64,000 nucleotides of DNA from Hyphomonadaceae bacterium BRH_c29 (GTDB lineage Bacteria; Pseudomonadota; Alphaproteobacteria; Caulobacterales; Hyphomonadaceae), in assembly GCA_000961695.1 (NCBI GenBank), contig LADW01000034.1:1-64000 (forward strand), in the 5' to 3' direction. The notes below the pieces were generated by a model. It saw only the letters and a program-made list of their open reading frames with translations, was not told where the DNA came from and searched no databases. Shown in pieces: positions 39,569 through 51,648 of the stretch. The stretch's first letter is position 1. The number at the start of each line of letters is the position of its first letter. The translations under genes and the position numbers were made by a program.

Positions 39569-40989
39569 GCCGTAATCCCCAACGCAGCCTGTCCGGTCCA
39601 ACCGCCAAGTACGAAGAAGAAGACCATGAACACGACCACAAACAGGGCCGAAGTCAGCACAACAAGCATGACGGAGCTGTCGATGGACTCGAACCGCTCA
39701 GTCGGCTCATCAAACCACATGATCTTGATCAGGCGGAGATAGTAGCCAAGCGACACGACCGATGAGAGCACCAGGATAATCGCCAGCGGGTAAAGCCCGG
39801 CGCCGATGCCGGCTTCCAGAACGACCCATTTGCCGAGGAAGCCACCAAACGGCGGCAGGCCGGCAACGGACCAGATCAGAACTGACAGCGCGATGGTCAG
39901 CCACGGGCGCTTGCTCATCAGACCACCAAGCTCGGAGATACCCTCTACCATACCGCCCTGGCGGCGCATGGTGAGAACGGCTGCGAAGAGGCCGATGGAG
40001 CTGACCACATAGAGGGTCATGAAGGTAAGCAGCGGGCCAGCGCCGAGATCCTTGCCTGCGGCCACAGCGACGAGCGCATAGCCAACGTTGGCGATCGAGG
40101 AATACCCCAGAAGGCGCTTGATATTGGTCTGCGTCAGGCCGCCGAAGGCGCCAATCAGCATGGAAAGACCGGCGATGATCGAAACGATCAGCTGCCACTG
40201 GTCCATCGAATTGCCGAAGACCTGGAACATGACGTTTGCGAAGACAACCATGGACGCCATTTTCGGCGCCGCACCGAAGAAGGCACCAACCGGCGTCGGG
40301 GCGCCTTCATAGACGTCCGGGGTCCAGACGTGCATCGGCGCCGCCGAAACCTTGAAAGCCAGGCCGACGATCATGAGCACCATGCCGAACATCAGGCCGA
40401 CAGATGGTTCTGCCGCAGCGATACCCGCATAGTCAGTCGTGCCAGAGAAACCGTAGACCAGCGACGAGCCGTAGAGCAGCATACCGGAGGCCAGTGCGCC
40501 GAGAACGAAGTACTTCAGACCGGCTTCCGAAGAGCGTGCAGAGTCACGGTGGAACGCAGCCAGCACATAGGATGAGAGGCTCAGCGTCTCGATGCCCATA
40601 TAGAGCGTCATCAGGTTCGCTGCCGACAGGATCATGCCCATGCCGAGCGAGGCAAAGATGGTCAGCAGCGCGTATTCATAGCGGGCCGTTTCGTGGCGCT
40701 TCAGGAAGCCTTCGGACATGACCAGCGCAAGACCGCCGACCACGTAGGATACGATCTTCGCATAGTTCACGAACGTATTCGTCTCAACGAGGCCGCCAAA
40801 GGCCTCGCCGCCCTGATAGAACACGGCGGCAATACCGGCCGCAACGAACAGGACGAGCGCCCCGAACTTGAACGACAGTCCGTTGAAATTATCCTTGAGC
40901 AACGCGCCAAGCAGCACGCCAACAAGACCTGCGGCAGCGAGCCAGAGTTCCGGCCCGATCGCCAGCGTCATGGCAGTGAAGTCGAGCAT
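39565..40989 (-). CDS. nuoN: NADH-quinone oxidoreductase subunit N
   Basis: An antiporter-like membrane subunit of respiratory complex I, 474 aa with about 14 hydrophobic segments. Family blocks include [20 protein letters not shown] with the conserved Glu, [23 protein letters not shown] and [18 protein letters not shown]. It is the last nuo gene, 6 bp after nuoM, and its stop overlaps the TTG start of birA. Confidence 0.97.
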   Translation of the reverse strand: MLDFTAMTLAIGPELWLAAAGLVGVLLGALLKDNFNGLSFKFGALVLFVAAGIAAVFYQGGEAFGGLVETNTFVNYAKIVSYVVGGLALVMSEGFLKRHETARYEYALLTIFASLGMGMILSAANLMTLYMGIETLSLSSYVLAAFHRDSARSSEAGLKYFVLGALASGMLLYGSSLVYGFSGTTDYAGIAAAEPSVGLMFGMVLMIVGLAFKVSAAPMHVWTPDVYEGAPTPVGAFFGAAPKMASMVVFANVMFQVFGNSMDQWQLIVSIIAGLSMLIGAFGGLTQTNIKRLLGYSSIANVGYALVAVAAGKDLGAGPLLTFMTLYVVSSIGLFAAVLTMRRQGGMVEGISELGGLMSKRPWLTIALSVLIWSVAGLPPFGGFLGKWVVLEAGIGAGLYPLAIILVLSSVVSLGYYLRLIKIMWFDEPTERFESIDSSVMLVVLTSALFVVVFMVFFFVLGGWTGQAALGITA

Positions 40990-40995
40990 GGGCGA

Positions 40996-42495
40996 TCAGC
41001 CTCCAGCCATCATCGAGAGAATGCGAAGCGCAGCGCCCTCGGTCAGGTTTAAGATCAGGTTGGGTGCGACGCCGAACAGCAGCGTCAGCAGCGCCAACGG
41101 GACGATTGTAATGAGTTCGATCCGGTTCATGTCCTTGATGTCGTTCAGGGCCGGATTGGTGATCTCGCCAAACACGGTGCGCCGGTAGAGCGTCAGCATG
41201 TAGACAGCCGAGAAGATCACGCCAAGCGCGGCGCCACCTGCAGCCCATGTCGAGGCCTGGAAGCCACCGATCATGGAAAGGATCTCACCAATGAAACCCG
41301 ATGTGCCCGGCAGGCCAACGTTCGCCATGGTGAACAGCATGAAGATGGCCGCGTAGATCGGCATCCGGTGCACGAGGCCCCCATAGGCTGCGATCTCGCG
41401 GGTATGCATACGGTCATAAACGACACCGACGATCAGGAAGAGCGCGCTGGCGATGAAGCCGTGGCTGATCATCTGGAAGATCGCGCCCTGCACACCGACT
41501 TCGGTGAACGAGAAGATGCCCAGCGTCACAAAGCCCATGTGCGCAACCGAGGAATAGGCGATCAGCTTCTTCATGTCGGTTTGGCGCCAGGCAACCAGCG
41601 ACGTGTAGATGATGGCGGCCACAGCCAGTGCGAACATGAACGGCTGGAACAGGTGGCTCGCATCCGGGAACATCGGCAGCGAGAAGCGCAGCATGCCGTA
41701 GCCGCCCATCTTCAGCAGCACGCCGGCCAGCACGACTGAACCCGCCGTCGGGGCCTGAACGTGCGCGTCCGGAAGCCAGGTATGGACCGGCCACATTGGC
41801 AGCTTCACCGCGAAGGACGCCATGAAGGCCAGCCAGAGCCAGGTCTGCGCATGCGGTGTGAAGGCGAATTTCTCCAGCACTTCAAAGTCCGAGCTGCCTG
41901 CTGTGATGTACATGTACACCACGGCGACCAGCATCAGCAGCGAGCCGAGCAGCGTGTAGAGGAAGAACTTGAACGAGGCGTAGATCTTGTCCTTGCCGCC
42001 CCAGATGCCGATGATGAGGAACATCGGGATCAGGCCAGCTTCGAAGAAGATGTAGAACAGGACCAGATCGAGCGAGGTGAACACGCCGATCATGAAGGTC
42101 TCAAGCACCAGGAAGGCGACGACGTATTCCGTCACGCGCTTATGGATCGAGTTCAGGCTGGCCAGAAGGCAGATCGGCGTCAGGAAGGTCGTCAGCAGGA
42201 TCAGCGGCAGCGAGAGGCCGTCAACGCCCAGCTTGTAGCTGATCGACTGGTACCAGACATGTTGTTCGACGAGCTGGTAGCCCGGCGTCGACGGGTCATA
42301 ATACAGGAACGCCGCCACAGACACGATGAAGGTCGCGACAGAGATCACGAGGCCCGCCATGAGCGCGGTGCGCCCGTCATTGGCCTTGTTGGCCACAGAG
42401 CTGCTGCCAGACGTGGCAGAGCGCACGGCCATGATGATCAATGCGCCGACCATCGGCAGGAAAGTCAGTGCCGAAAGGATGGGAAACCCGCCCAT
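40996..42495 (-). CDS. nuoM: NADH-quinone oxidoreductase subunit M
   Basis: A proton-pumping antiporter-like subunit. The ATG at 42495 overlaps the nuoL TAA by one base (TAATG), giving 499 aa, so this start is preferred over an upstream one at 42522. Conserved segments are [20 protein letters not shown] with the key Glu, [27 protein letters not shown] (quoted in part: [17 protein letters not shown]) and [17 protein letters not shown]. It is followed 6 bp later by nuoN. Confidence 0.97.
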   Translation of the reverse strand: MGGFPILSALTFLPMVGALIIMAVRSATSGSSSVANKANDGRTALMAGLVISVATFIVSVAAFLYYDPSTPGYQLVEQHVWYQSISYKLGVDGLSLPLILLTTFLTPICLLASLNSIHKRVTEYVVAFLVLETFMIGVFTSLDLVLFYIFFEAGLIPMFLIIGIWGGKDKIYASFKFFLYTLLGSLLMLVAVVYMYITAGSSDFEVLEKFAFTPHAQTWLWLAFMASFAVKLPMWPVHTWLPDAHVQAPTAGSVVLAGVLLKMGGYGMLRFSLPMFPDASHLFQPFMFALAVAAIIYTSLVAWRQTDMKKLIAYSSVAHMGFVTLGIFSFTEVGVQGAIFQMISHGFIASALFLIVGVVYDRMHTREIAAYGGLVHRMPIYAAIFMLFTMANVGLPGTSGFIGEILSMIGGFQASTWAAGGAALGVIFSAVYMLTLYRRTVFGEITNPALNDIKDMNRIELITIVPLALLTLLFGVAPNLILNLTEGAALRILSMMAGG

Positions 42496-44624
42496 TAGTG
42501 TGCCCCTCCGACGTTCAGCCACATCAGTGCCCCGAAGATGAGCGCTGCGCCAATAATTACGAATGCATAGTGATAGAGACGGCCGGTGTGCAGAGCCGAC
42601 AGGCGGCGGGCGCTGAACAGGGTCAGGGCCGTCATGCCGTCGGCGCCGGCGCCGTCGATGATCTTCTTGTCGGCTTTCCAGAACACGTTGCCGAGGAAGG
42701 CTGCGCCGCGAATGATCGTCGCTTGGTAGATCTCGTCAAAGTACCACTTGTTGTAGAACAGCGAGTAGAGCGGACCGCCACTCTCGGCGATGCGTTTGCC
42801 GACGCCGCGATTGAAGAAGTAGGTCATCGTGGCCAGCAGAAGGCCGCCCAGCGTGACGATCAGCGGCGCATAGATCACCCAGTCCGGCACTTCGTGGCGG
42901 GCATGCAGAACGTGGTTCTCAGAGGCGCGATAGATGGCGCCTGCCCAGAAGGCCTCGTTCGAGTGGTCGACGAAATAGTCGTAGAAGTAGAAGCCGGCGA
43001 AGATGGCTCCGAGGCTCAGCAAGCCAAGCGGAATCAGCATGACCAGCGGGCTCTCATGCGGCGTGTGATCGTGACCATGGCCATGATCATCGTGACCGGC
43101 AGCGTGATCGTCATGCGCGTGACCGTGATCCTCATGTGCTTCTTGTGACGCCATAGGGCCGTGGAAGGTCATGTAGATGAGACGCCAGGAATAGAAGCTG
43201 GTCAGGAAGGCGGCGACGATGCCGAACCAGAAGGCCATCTGCGCGAAGGAGACATTCTCCAGTCCGCCAGCGAACGCGCTTTCCAGGATCGCGTCTTTCG
43301 AGAAGAAGCCGGAGAAGCCGAGCTTCGTGTGCGGCACACCCAGACCGATGATGGCGATCGTGCCGATCATCATGGCCGCATAGGTCAGCGGCATGAACCT
43401 GGCGAGGCCGCCCATTTTCCGCATGTCCTGCTCATGGTGCATGCCGTGGATGACCGAGCCGGCCCCAAGGAACAGGAGCGCCTTGAAGAAGGCGTGCGTG
43501 AAGAGGTGGAACATCGCCGCCTCATACGCGCCGACACCGGCGGCGAAGAACATGTAGCCGAGCTGCGAACAGGTCGAATAGGCGATGACGCGCTTGATGT
43601 CGTTCTGCGCCATGCCGACGGTGGCCGCGTAGAGCGCCGTGACAGCACCGATCAGCGTGATCATGCCTGCGGCGACGACCGTGTATTCATAAAGCGGCGA
43701 CATCAGGCAGACGAGGTAGACACCTGCGGTCACCATGGTCGCGGCGTGGATCAGGGCGGAGACCGGCGTCGGGCCTTCCATGGCGTCCGGCAGCCAGACG
43801 TGCAGGAAGAACTGGGCCGACTTGCCCATCGCGCCGATGAACAGCAGCACGCCGATCACTTCGACAGCCCACACACGGTGGCCCATGAATGTCATGATGA
43901 CTTCGCGGGCCGGGGCCGGATCGGCAAAGGCCAGCGGGGTGACGACCGAGTTCTCGCGCAGCGCTTCCATGAAGGGCGCGAACTCGACCGTGCGGAAGAT
44001 GCAGAATACGGCCATGATGCCGAGCGCGAGGCCGAAATCCCCGACGCGGTTGGTGACGAATGCCTTGATCGATGCGTCGTTCGGCGCCTTGTTCTGATAC
44101 CAGAAGCCGATCAGCAGGTAGGAGGCGAGACCAACACCTTCCCAGCCGAAGAAGAGCTGGAGGAAGTTGTCTGCCGTCACCAGCATCAGCATCGTGAACG
44201 TGAACAGCGACAGATAGGAGAAGAACCGCGCCTTGTGCGGATCTTCGCTCATATAGCCCCAGGAATAGAGGTGAACGAGGCCGGAGACGCCGGTGATCAC
44301 CGCCATCATGACGATGGAGAGCGTGTCGACGCGGATGGCCCAGTTGGCCTGGAACTCACCGACATGGATCCACGGCATCAGCGTGATGATGTGCTGCGTG
44401 ATCGCTGCGCCGTGTTCAGCCCCATGCGCTGCCGTTTCGGCATGCCCGCCAACACCGGCGGCATAGGCAAACAGCTGGAACAGCGACAGTGCACCGGCCG
44501 CCAGCACGACGCCGGTGGTGGAGAACATGACGATCTTGTCGCCGATGATCTTGTGGAACAGGCCCGTCAGCGCCACGAGACCGGGCGCCAGGACGATGAA
44601 GAGAAGAAGTGCGTCTGAAAGCAT
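42495..44624 (-). CDS. nuoL: NADH-quinone oxidoreductase subunit L with histidine-rich loop
   Basis: The distal antiporter-like subunit of complex I, 709 aa, with the long lateral helix near its C-terminus. Family blocks are [38 protein letters not shown] and [18 protein letters not shown]. Residues 495-523 form a loop with 11 His among Asp and Gly residues (for example [15 protein letters not shown]), inserted between predicted membrane segments. It lies 6 bp after nuoK and shares one base with the nuoM start. Confidence 0.97.
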   Translation of the reverse strand: MLSDALLLFIVLAPGLVALTGLFHKIIGDKIVMFSTTGVVLAAGALSLFQLFAYAAGVGGHAETAAHGAEHGAAITQHIITLMPWIHVGEFQANWAIRVDTLSIVMMAVITGVSGLVHLYSWGYMSEDPHKARFFSYLSLFTFTMLMLVTADNFLQLFFGWEGVGLASYLLIGFWYQNKAPNDASIKAFVTNRVGDFGLALGIMAVFCIFRTVEFAPFMEALRENSVVTPLAFADPAPAREVIMTFMGHRVWAVEVIGVLLFIGAMGKSAQFFLHVWLPDAMEGPTPVSALIHAATMVTAGVYLVCLMSPLYEYTVVAAGMITLIGAVTALYAATVGMAQNDIKRVIAYSTCSQLGYMFFAAGVGAYEAAMFHLFTHAFFKALLFLGAGSVIHGMHHEQDMRKMGGLARFMPLTYAAMMIGTIAIIGLGVPHTKLGFSGFFSKDAILESAFAGGLENVSFAQMAFWFGIVAAFLTSFYSWRLIYMTFHGPMASQEAHEDHGHAHDDHAAGHDDHGHGHDHTPHESPLVMLIPLGLLSLGAIFAGFYFYDYFVDHSNEAFWAGAIYRASENHVLHARHEVPDWVIYAPLIVTLGGLLLATMTYFFNRGVGKRIAESGGPLYSLFYNKWYFDEIYQATIIRGAAFLGNVFWKADKKIIDGAGADGMTALTLFSARRLSALHTGRLYHYAFVIIGAALIFGALMWLNVGGAH

Positions 44625-44630
44625 GTCCGC

Positions 44631-44939
44631 CTAGCCCTTCATCAGATCTACGTTCTCGACCGAGATATCACCGCGGTTTCGGAAGTAGACGACCAGGATG
44701 GCAAGGCCGACTGCGGCCTCGGCGGCGGCAACCGTCAGCACGAGCATCGCGAAGATCTGCCCGGCAATGGTGCCGGAGAAGACCGAAAACGCGATCAGGT
44801 TGAGGTTCACCGAAAGCAGGATCAGCTCGATCGCCATCAGGATGACGATGATGTTCTTCCGGTTCACGAAGATGCCGACCACACCAATCGTGAACAGGGC
44901 GGCTGAGACCGCGAGATAATGTGAAAGACCGAGTTCCAT
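44631..44939 (-). CDS. nuoK: NADH-quinone oxidoreductase subunit K
   Basis: A small three-helix membrane subunit of complex I, 102 aa, the standard length. It starts [19 protein letters not shown] and contains [20 protein letters not shown] with the two conserved glutamates of the proton path (the second in [11 protein letters not shown]). It sits 5 bp after nuoJ and 6 bp before nuoL. Confidence 0.98.
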   Translation of the reverse strand: MELGLSHYLAVSAALFTIGVVGIFVNRKNIIVILMAIELILLSVNLNLIAFSVFSGTIAGQIFAMLVLTVAAAEAAVGLAILVVYFRNRGDISVENVDLMKG

Positions 44940-44944
44940 CTGTA

Positions 44945-45538
44945 TCAGATCCCCTGCCCCGGCTTGGGGTCCTTCAGTTCATAGGCATCGCTGCGACGGC
45001 GCGACGTCTGCTTGGCAATGTTCTGGCGCTTCACGTGCGGGCGATGGCGCAGTGTCAGAACGATGGCACCGATCATGGCGATCAGCAGGACGATACCGGC
45101 CATCTGGAACAGCAGCAGGTATTGCGTGTACATCACCTGACCGATGGCTTCGGCATTGGTGTCGGCGCCCGGCGCAGCGTCGAACGCATCCGGCCGCGCA
45201 TGCACGCCCAGCACAGATGCCAGCACGATCTCGGCGGCGAACACGATGCCGACCAGCATGGCAAACGGCCAATATCGGAGCGTGCCGTCTTTCAGCTCAA
45301 CAAAGTCCACGTCCAGCATCATCACGACGAACAGGAACAGCACCGCGACGGCGCCGACATAAACGACGACCAGAAGCATGGCGAGGAATTCCGCCCCGAT
45401 CAGGACCAGAAGGCCTGCGGACGAGAAGAAGGCCAGGATCAGCCACAGCACGGAGTGAACGGGGTTCCGCGCCATAATGACCATCAACGCTGACACGAGT
45501 GTCACCGTAGCCATCAGGTAGAATGCGATCAGTGCCAC
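44945..45538 (-). CDS. nuoJ: NADH-quinone oxidoreductase subunit J
   Basis: A membrane subunit of complex I, 197 aa with five hydrophobic segments. It contains the family blocks [45 protein letters not shown] (quoted in part: [17 protein letters not shown]). The C-terminal tail is basic and polar ([20 protein letters not shown]). A 65-bp gap separates it from nuoI, one of the wider junctions in the operon. Confidence 0.97.
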   Translation of the reverse strand: MALIAFYLMATVTLVSALMVIMARNPVHSVLWLILAFFSSAGLLVLIGAEFLAMLLVVVYVGAVAVLFLFVVMMLDVDFVELKDGTLRYWPFAMLVGIVFAAEIVLASVLGVHARPDAFDAAPGADTNAEAIGQVMYTQYLLLFQMAGIVLLIAMIGAIVLTLRHRPHVKRQNIAKQTSRRRSDAYELKDPKPGQGI

Positions 45539-45603
45539 AGCCCTCTGACCCCTCTTGTGTTTGGTGCGCGCAGTGCGCCCCGGTTACTCACTAACGGCAC
45601 GCC

Positions 45604-46089
45604 CTAGCGATAGGGTGCGTCCAGTTCCAAATTCTTCGCGATCAGGCGTTCCCAACGGTCGCCGTTCGCAAGCAGCCGGTCCTTGTCATAGAACAGCTCT
45701 TCACGGGTTTCGGTCGCGAACTCGAAGTTCGGACCTTCGACGATGGCATCTACCGGACAGGCTTCCTGACAGAAGCCGCAATAGATGCACTTCACCATGT
45801 CGATGTCGTAGCGGGTCGTGCGGCGCGCGCCGTCTTCGCGCGGCTCGGCCTCAATCGTGATGGCCTGGGCCGGGCAGATGGCTTCGCAGAGTTTGCACGC
45901 GATGCAGCGCTCTTCGCCGGACGCATAGCGGCGCAGCGCATGCTCACCGCGGAAACGCGGTGACAGCGGGTTCTTTTCGAACGGATAGTTCACGGTCGCC
46001 TTGCGGCGGAACATTTCCACTGTGGCCAGCCAGAAGGCGCCGAGGAAATCGGTCAGCAGGGCGCCGCGAATGGTCTGCGCAAGGCTCAT
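45604..46089 (-). CDS. nuoI: NADH-quinone oxidoreductase subunit I
   Basis: A peripheral-arm ferredoxin-like subunit carrying clusters N6a and N6b. The 161-aa protein shows two [4Fe-4S] motifs, [12 protein letters not shown] and [12 protein letters not shown], plus [17 protein letters not shown]. Its start overlaps the stop of nuoH by 4 bp (ATGA). Length and residues match the alphaproteobacterial/mitochondrial TYKY homologues. Confidence 0.98.
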   Translation of the reverse strand: MSLAQTIRGALLTDFLGAFWLATVEMFRRKATVNYPFEKNPLSPRFRGEHALRRYASGEERCIACKLCEAICPAQAITIEAEPREDGARRTTRYDIDMVKCIYCGFCQEACPVDAIVEGPNFEFATETREELFYDKDRLLANGDRWERLIAKNLELDAPYR

Positions 46090-47177
46090 GATTGCACTCC
46101 CATGTAAGCGACATAGCCACCGACAACGAGGACAGCGAAGAGCGCGGTCGGCAGGAAGATTTTCCAGCCAAGACGCATCAGCTGGTCATAGCGGTAGCGC
46201 GGCACAATGGCTTTCACCATCGCGAAGAGGAAGAAGAAGAAGAGGATCTTGAACATGAACCAGAAGAGGCCCGCGAAGCTGGTCATGAACGGATGGTCGC
46301 GGACGAAGTCCTCACCCAGGGCGATCGGGCCATGCCAGCCGCCGAAGAACAGGATCGTCATCATCGCGCACATCAGAACGATGTTCAGGTATTCGCCCAG
46401 CATGAAGAGGAGGTACGGCGTGGAGCCGTATTCCACCTGATAGCCGGCGACGAGTTCGGATTCCGCTTCCGGAAGGTCAAACGGCGGACGGTTGGTTTCC
46501 GCCAGCGCCGAGACGAAGAAGATCACGAACATCGGCAGCATGACCACGACAAGCGGGAAGTTCTGGAAGCTCAGCACGTGCCAGTTCCAGAAGCCGCCCT
46601 CCTGATTGTTCACGATGTCGGCGAGGTTCATCGAACCGCACTGCAGGATCACCGTGATGATCACGAGGCCGATAGACACTTCGTAGGACACCATCTGCGC
46701 AGCCGAACGCAGCGCGCCGAGGAAGGGGTATTTCGAGTTGGAGGCCCAGCCGCCCATGATGATGCCGTAGACACCGAGCGAGCTGATGGCGAAGAGGTAA
46801 AGCACGCCGACATTCAGGTTCGAGATCACCCAGGTGCTGCCGCTGATCGTGCCGGGCGCAACCGGGATTGCGGCCCAGGCTGTAAAGGCCAGCGTACAGG
46901 TCAGGATCGGGGCGAACAGGAAGACGAACTTGTTCGCGCCCGCCGGAATGACGATCTCTTTCAGCAGGAACTTGCCAAAGTCCGCGAAGGACTGAAGCAG
47001 GCCGAACGGGCCGACAACGTTCGGGCCTTTGCGCATCATCACGCCTGCCCAGATCTTGCGATCCAGCAGCAGGAGGAATGCGATCGAGAGAAGCAGGACC
47101 AGCGTGAAGAGGCCGATCTGGCCGAGGACCAGCAGTGGCCCCCAAAGCTGACCCAAAGACTCGACGTAGTTGCTCAT
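46086..47177 (-). CDS. nuoH: NADH-quinone oxidoreductase subunit H
   Basis: A membrane subunit that forms the quinone-binding chamber with NuoB and NuoD. From the ATG at 47177 ([15 protein letters not shown]) it is 363 aa with eight or more hydrophobic segments; the open frame extends 27 codons further upstream into nuoG, with no sign of conservation. Family blocks are [21 protein letters not shown], in which the conserved GPN is visible, and [20 protein letters not shown]. It follows nuoG after 10 bp. Confidence 0.97.
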   Translation of the reverse strand: MSNYVESLGQLWGPLLVLGQIGLFTLVLLLSIAFLLLLDRKIWAGVMMRKGPNVVGPFGLLQSFADFGKFLLKEIVIPAGANKFVFLFAPILTCTLAFTAWAAIPVAPGTISGSTWVISNLNVGVLYLFAISSLGVYGIIMGGWASNSKYPFLGALRSAAQMVSYEVSIGLVIITVILQCGSMNLADIVNNQEGGFWNWHVLSFQNFPLVVVMLPMFVIFFVSALAETNRPPFDLPEAESELVAGYQVEYGSTPYLLFMLGEYLNIVLMCAMMTILFFGGWHGPIALGEDFVRDHPFMTSFAGLFWFMFKILFFFFLFAMVKAIVPRYRYDQLMRLGWKIFLPTALFAVLVVGGYVAYMGVQS

Positions 47178-47187
47178 GGCGCCCGCC

Positions 47188-49263
47188 CTACTCCGCTGCC
47201 ACAGGCGTGTCCAGCGCTGTCGCCAGCGCTGAGCATTCCGCCATGGTTTTCGATGCACGGGCGATCGGATTGGTCAGGTAGAAGTCCCCGATCACCGCCT
47301 TGAACGGCGCGCCAGACAGACTGCCTGCGCCTTCCGGAATGGCCTTCAGCGCTTCAGCGCCAGCCGCGCCCGGCGCGTAGCCGATGCCCGCAAAGACCGT
47401 GTTTTCACGCAGGCTCTCGCGCAGCGCGTCGACTGTGTCGTACGGCAATGTCTTGCCCATCACGTCCGACAGTGCGCGGAAGATGGCCCAGCCCTCGCGG
47501 GCCTCGCCCTTCGGCTGCACGGCCTTCGACGTGACCTGAACGCGGCCTTCGGTGTTGACGAAGGTTGCCGCCATTTCGGTATAGGCCGCCGACGGCAGGA
47601 TAATGTCTGCGCGGGAGGCGCCGGCATCGCCGTGCGAGCCGACATAGATGACCGTGGCCGAGCCAAGCTTGGACAGGTCCAGCTCGTCTGCGCCCAGCAG
47701 GACAACCGTGTCCATGCCGCCGCCGAGGATGGCCGCCGTTGCTGCGCCGCCCTCGCCCGGCACAAAGCCGGTGTCGAGCGCGCCAACGCGGCCCGCCGCA
47801 TTGTGCAGCACGCCGAAGCCAGCCCAATCATCGGCGACCGCGCCGGTGTCATTCGCCAGCTTCAGGGCCGCTGCCAGAACGGCCGCGCCATCTGGGCCGG
47901 TCAGGGCGCCTTCGCCGAGAACGATCATCGGGCGCTTGGCGCCTTTCAGGAAGTCTGCGGTCTCAGCCTTGGCCAGCGCATCGGCGCTGTTACCGAGGTG
48001 GGTGTATTCATAAGTGAGGTTTGCGGCCTCACCGATCACGCCGACTTTCAGGTTCGCCCAGAGCCAGATCTTGCGGATACGGGCGTTCCAGACGGCGGCT
48101 TCGACGCGCGGATTGGTGCCGACGAGCAACAGCGCGTCAGCCTCTTCCACGCCAGCCAGCGTCGGGTTGAGAATATAGTGCTCGCGCACGCCATCAGCGC
48201 CGTACTGCGCGCCAGCCGGGCGACAGTCTGTGTTCTGGACGCCAAGCGAGCGGAACAGGTCCAGCGCGGCTTTCGCCTGTTCGACCTCGATCAGGTCACC
48301 CGCGACAACGCCGATCTTGTCAGCAGGCTTGGACAGCGCAGCTTTGACGGCCGCGAAGGCTTCGCCCCAGGTGGCAGGCTTCAGGCGGCCATCGACGCGG
48401 ACATAAGGCTTGTCGAGGCGCTGGCGGGCCAGACCATCCCACACGAAGCGGGATTTGTCGGACAGCCACTCTTCGTTCACGTCCTCATTCACTTCCGGCA
48501 TGATACGCATCACGCCGTCGCCCTTGGCATCGACGCGGATCGCGGCGCCCATGGCGTCCATCACGTCGATGGAGGAGGTCTTGCGCAGCTCCCACGGGCG
48601 CGCATTGAAGGCGTAGGGCTTCGACGTCAGCGCGCCGACCGGGCAAAGGTCGATCACGTTGCCGGAAAGCTCAGACGTCAGATTTTTCTCAAGATAGGTC
48701 GTGATCTCGGCGCTCTCGCCGCGCGAGATCATGCCGATCTCTTCCACACCGGCCACTTCGGCCACGAAACGGACGCAGCGCGTGCACTGGATGCAGCGGG
48801 TCATGATCGTCTTGACCAGCGGCCCCATGTTCTTGTCTTCGACGGCGCGCTTGTTTTCTTCGTAGCGGCTGCCGGAACGGCCATAGGCCACGGCCTGGTC
48901 CTGCAGGTCGCACTCACCGCCCTGGTCGCAGATCGGGCAATCCAGCGGGTGGTTGATGAGCAGGAACTCCATCACCCCGTTGCGGGCCTTCTCGACATAA
49001 GGGCCTTTGGTGCGGATGTTCGGCGCAGAACCATCGCGGTTCGGGCGCATGTCGCCGACGGTCTGGGCGCACGACGCAATCGGCTTCGGCGCACCTTCCC
49101 ACTCGACGAGGCACATGCGGCAGTTACCGGCCACAGACAGGCGCTCGTGATAGCAAAAGCGCGGGATCTCGGCGCCGGCTTCCTCACACGCCTGCATCAG
49201 CGTGTAGGACTTCGGAACCTCGACTTCGACGCCGTCGACATTGACTTTGAACAGATCGGACAT
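47188..49263 (-). CDS. nuoG: NADH-quinone oxidoreductase subunit G
   Basis: The largest peripheral-arm subunit, 691 aa. The N-terminal [2Fe-2S] domain has [19 protein letters not shown] and a final Cys in ASCAQTV. A His-ligated [4Fe-4S] site follows ([18 protein letters not shown]), then [16 protein letters not shown] and a molybdopterin-oxidoreductase-like domain from about residue 215 without an active cofactor, as in mitochondrial 75-kDa subunits. It is 6 bp after nuoF. Confidence 0.97.
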   Translation of the reverse strand: MSDLFKVNVDGVEVEVPKSYTLMQACEEAGAEIPRFCYHERLSVAGNCRMCLVEWEGAPKPIASCAQTVGDMRPNRDGSAPNIRTKGPYVEKARNGVMEFLLINHPLDCPICDQGGECDLQDQAVAYGRSGSRYEENKRAVEDKNMGPLVKTIMTRCIQCTRCVRFVAEVAGVEEIGMISRGESAEITTYLEKNLTSELSGNVIDLCPVGALTSKPYAFNARPWELRKTSSIDVMDAMGAAIRVDAKGDGVMRIMPEVNEDVNEEWLSDKSRFVWDGLARQRLDKPYVRVDGRLKPATWGEAFAAVKAALSKPADKIGVVAGDLIEVEQAKAALDLFRSLGVQNTDCRPAGAQYGADGVREHYILNPTLAGVEEADALLLVGTNPRVEAAVWNARIRKIWLWANLKVGVIGEAANLTYEYTHLGNSADALAKAETADFLKGAKRPMIVLGEGALTGPDGAAVLAAALKLANDTGAVADDWAGFGVLHNAAGRVGALDTGFVPGEGGAATAAILGGGMDTVVLLGADELDLSKLGSATVIYVGSHGDAGASRADIILPSAAYTEMAATFVNTEGRVQVTSKAVQPKGEAREGWAIFRALSDVMGKTLPYDTVDALRESLRENTVFAGIGYAPGAAGAEALKAIPEGAGSLSGAPFKAVIGDFYLTNPIARASKTMAECSALATALDTPVAAE

Positions 49264-49269
49264 GGTCCC

Positions 49270-50574
49270 CTACTCCGCCGCGATGACTGCGCCCTGCACC
49301 ATGGCGCGCGGCAGTCTGTACTGGTTGATGCGGTCTTCGATTTCTGGCCGGAAGTGACGGATCAGGCCCTGGATCGGCCAGGCGGCTGCGTCGCCAAGGG
49401 CGCAGATCGTGTGACCTTCCACCTGCTTGGTCACGTCCAGCAGCGTGTCGATCTCGTCATGCTCGGCTTCGCCCTTGGCCATCCGCTCCATGACGCGCCA
49501 CATCCAGCCGGTGCCTTCACGGCAGGGCGTGCACTGGCCGCAGGATTCGTGCTTGTAGAAGTAAGCAAGGCGGGCAATCGCGCGGATCAGGTCCGTGTCC
49601 TTGTCCATCACGATGACGGCCGCTGTGCCGAGACCGGACTTCAGATCACGCAGCGTGTCGAAGTCCATATAGGCGTCCATGATCTGCTCAGCCGGCACCA
49701 TCGGAACCGATGACCCGCCGGGGATCACGGCCTTCAGGTTTTCCCAGCCGCCGCGGATACCGCCGCAATGGGTGTCGATCAGATCACGGAACGTGATCGA
49801 CATCTCTTCTTCGACATTGCACGGATTGTTAACGTGGCCGGAGATGCAGAACAGCTTGGTGCCGGTATTGTTCGGACGGCCAAAGCCGGCGAACCATTCG
49901 GCGCCGCGGCGCAGGATCGTGCCGGCAACGGCAATCGATTCCACATTGTTCACCGTCGTCGGGCAACCATAGAGACCGGCATTCGCGGGGAATGGCGGCT
50001 TCAGGCGCGGCTGGCCCTTCTTGCCCTCGAGGCTTTCGAGCAGCGCCGTTTCCTCGCCGCAGATATACGCGCCTGCGCCGTGGTGAACATAGAGATCGAA
50101 ATCCCAGCCGTTCAGGTTGTTCTGGCCGATCAGCTTCGCCTCATAGGCTTCCTTGACGGCTTTCTCGAGCGCGTGGCGCTCATTGATGTATTCGCCGCGA
50201 ATGTAGACGTAGCATTTGTGCGCCCGCATCGCGCGCGAGGCGATCATGCAGCCTTCGATCAGCAGGTGCGGATCGTGGCGCATAATTTCGCGGTCTTTGC
50301 ACGTGCCAGGCTCGGACTCATCGGCATTGACGACGAGATAGTGCGGACGGTCCCGCACTTCCTTCGGCATGAAGGTCCACTTCAGACCCGTCGGGAAGCC
50401 AGCGCCGCCACGGCCACGCAGGCCGGACGCTTTCATCTGGTCACAGATCCAGTCCGGACCCTGATCCAGGATTTCCTTGGTCAGGTGCCATGCACCGCGC
50501 TTCTTCGCCGCGTCGAGTTCGGGCGAATGAAGACCGTACAGGTTTGTGAAGATGCGATCCTTGTCCTGCAACAT
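49270..50574 (-). CDS. nuoF: NADH-quinone oxidoreductase subunit F
   Basis: The NADH- and FMN-binding subunit, 434 aa. It contains [16 protein letters not shown] (FMN/NADH site), [19 protein letters not shown] and the N3 cluster motif [12 protein letters not shown] with a further Cys in [13 protein letters not shown]. It follows nuoE by 3 bp and forms with it the dehydrogenase module. Confidence 0.98.
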   Translation of the reverse strand: MLQDKDRIFTNLYGLHSPELDAAKKRGAWHLTKEILDQGPDWICDQMKASGLRGRGGAGFPTGLKWTFMPKEVRDRPHYLVVNADESEPGTCKDREIMRHDPHLLIEGCMIASRAMRAHKCYVYIRGEYINERHALEKAVKEAYEAKLIGQNNLNGWDFDLYVHHGAGAYICGEETALLESLEGKKGQPRLKPPFPANAGLYGCPTTVNNVESIAVAGTILRRGAEWFAGFGRPNNTGTKLFCISGHVNNPCNVEEEMSITFRDLIDTHCGGIRGGWENLKAVIPGGSSVPMVPAEQIMDAYMDFDTLRDLKSGLGTAAVIVMDKDTDLIRAIARLAYFYKHESCGQCTPCREGTGWMWRVMERMAKGEAEHDEIDTLLDVTKQVEGHTICALGDAAAWPIQGLIRHFRPEIEDRINQYRLPRAMVQGAVIAAE

Positions 50575-50577
50575 GGC

Positions 50578-51648
50578 CTAGTCCTCATCATCCTGGCTGG
50601 AGGGCACATCGCCCGCATCCACCCGTTTGGAGAATTCCGTTTCACCGCCATCAGCGAGCGTCTTCGCCTGGGCGATCCAGTCTTCGCGCTCGATACGCCC
50701 GGGGAAGCTCATGAAGTCTTCGACCCAGTCGACATTTTCCGGCGTCCAGGCGGCGATCTGCTTGAACGTGTAGACACCCAGCTCGTTGAGCGCGCTTTCG
50801 TTCTTCGGGCCGATGCCCTTGATACGCTTCAGGTCGTCATAAGAAGCCGGGTCGATGGTGACAGACTCCGGACGAGCACCCGTCGCGGCTTTCTTGTTCG
50901 CATCGATCAGCGTTGTCTTGGCTGGCTCTTCGCGTTTGGTATTGGTCGGCGGCGCAGCATCGGGCTTGCCCGTGGCTTCCGCCTCGGTCGGCGTGGCCGA
51001 TGGCAGGTTCGGCAATGTGGCAATCGCGTTCCGGCTGCCATCGAACAGAGACGGCTCGGTCAGAGACGTGGCGCCCCCTTGTGGCGCGCTGTTCACGCGG
51101 TCTACTTGCGGGCCCGGATGCACTTCGACGCCGTTCTTCAGCTTGCCGAGGATCTGGGCCAGCGTTTCCGGTGTCAGGTCTTCGTAATAGTCGTCATTGA
51201 TCTGCACCATCGGCGCATTCACGCAGGCGCCGAGACACTCGACCTCTTCCCACGAAAGACGGCCATCGTCGGTGACATACATGATGTCGCCGATTTCCTG
51301 CTTGCAGACGTCCTTCAGTTTATCGGCCCCGCGCAACTGGCACGGCGTCGTGCCGCAAAGCTGGACGTGGTATTTGCCGACCGGCTGAAGGCGGAACATC
51401 GTGTAGAAAGTCGCGACTTCGTAGACGCGGATGTAGGGCATTTCCAGCCGGTCCGCGACTTCGCGCATGGCAGGCTCGGACAGCCAGCCAGCATTGTCCT
51501 TCTGGGCAAGCCACAGCATCGGGATGACAGCAGAGCGCTGCTTGTCTGCCGGATACTTGTTCCGCCAGAACGCAATCTTCTCTTCCGTCTCCGGCTTGAA
51601 CGCGAACGTATCGCCCCCAGCCTCAAGGTCAAAACGGCGCAGTGCCAC
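50578..51648 (-). CDS. nuoE: NADH-quinone oxidoreductase subunit E with long C-terminal extension
   Basis: Residues 1 to about 160 are the thioredoxin-like NuoE with the N1a [2Fe-2S] ligands in CGTTPCQLRGA and CLGACVNAP. The protein then continues to 356 aa: a Pro/Thr/Ala-rich linker and a helix-hairpin-helix-like domain at about 270-330 (KRIKGIGPKNESALNELGV) before an acidic tail. Comparable extensions occur in other alphaproteobacterial NuoE proteins. The start is a GTG at 51648, with GGAGAGG upstream, that shares one base with the TAG of a 34-codon ORF. Confidence 0.95.
   Translation of the reverse strand: MALRRFDLEAGGDTFAFKPETEEKIAFWRNKYPADKQRSAVIPMLWLAQKDNAGWLSEPAMREVADRLEMPYIRVYEVATFYTMFRLQPVGKYHVQLCGTTPCQLRGADKLKDVCKQEIGDIMYVTDDGRLSWEEVECLGACVNAPMVQINDDYYEDLTPETLAQILGKLKNGVEVHPGPQVDRVNSAPQGGATSLTEPSLFDGSRNAIATLPNLPSATPTEAEATGKPDAAPPTNTKREEPAKTTLIDANKKAATGARPESVTIDPASYDDLKRIKGIGPKNESALNELGVYTFKQIAAWTPENVDWVEDFMSFPGRIEREDWIAQAKTLADGGETEFSKRVDAGDVPSSQDDED

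Noticed and set aside
43056-43142. The His/Asp-rich repeats in nuoL as a DNA repeat array or CRISPR
   Set aside because: The repeats are short codon-level repeats inside an uninterrupted conserved coding frame, with no spacer structure.
43161-47303. Long plus-strand frames opposite nuoL and nuoH, rich in Glu/His/Arg
   Set aside because: They mirror codon bias of hydrophobic membrane proteins on the other strand, a known source of false charged ORFs.
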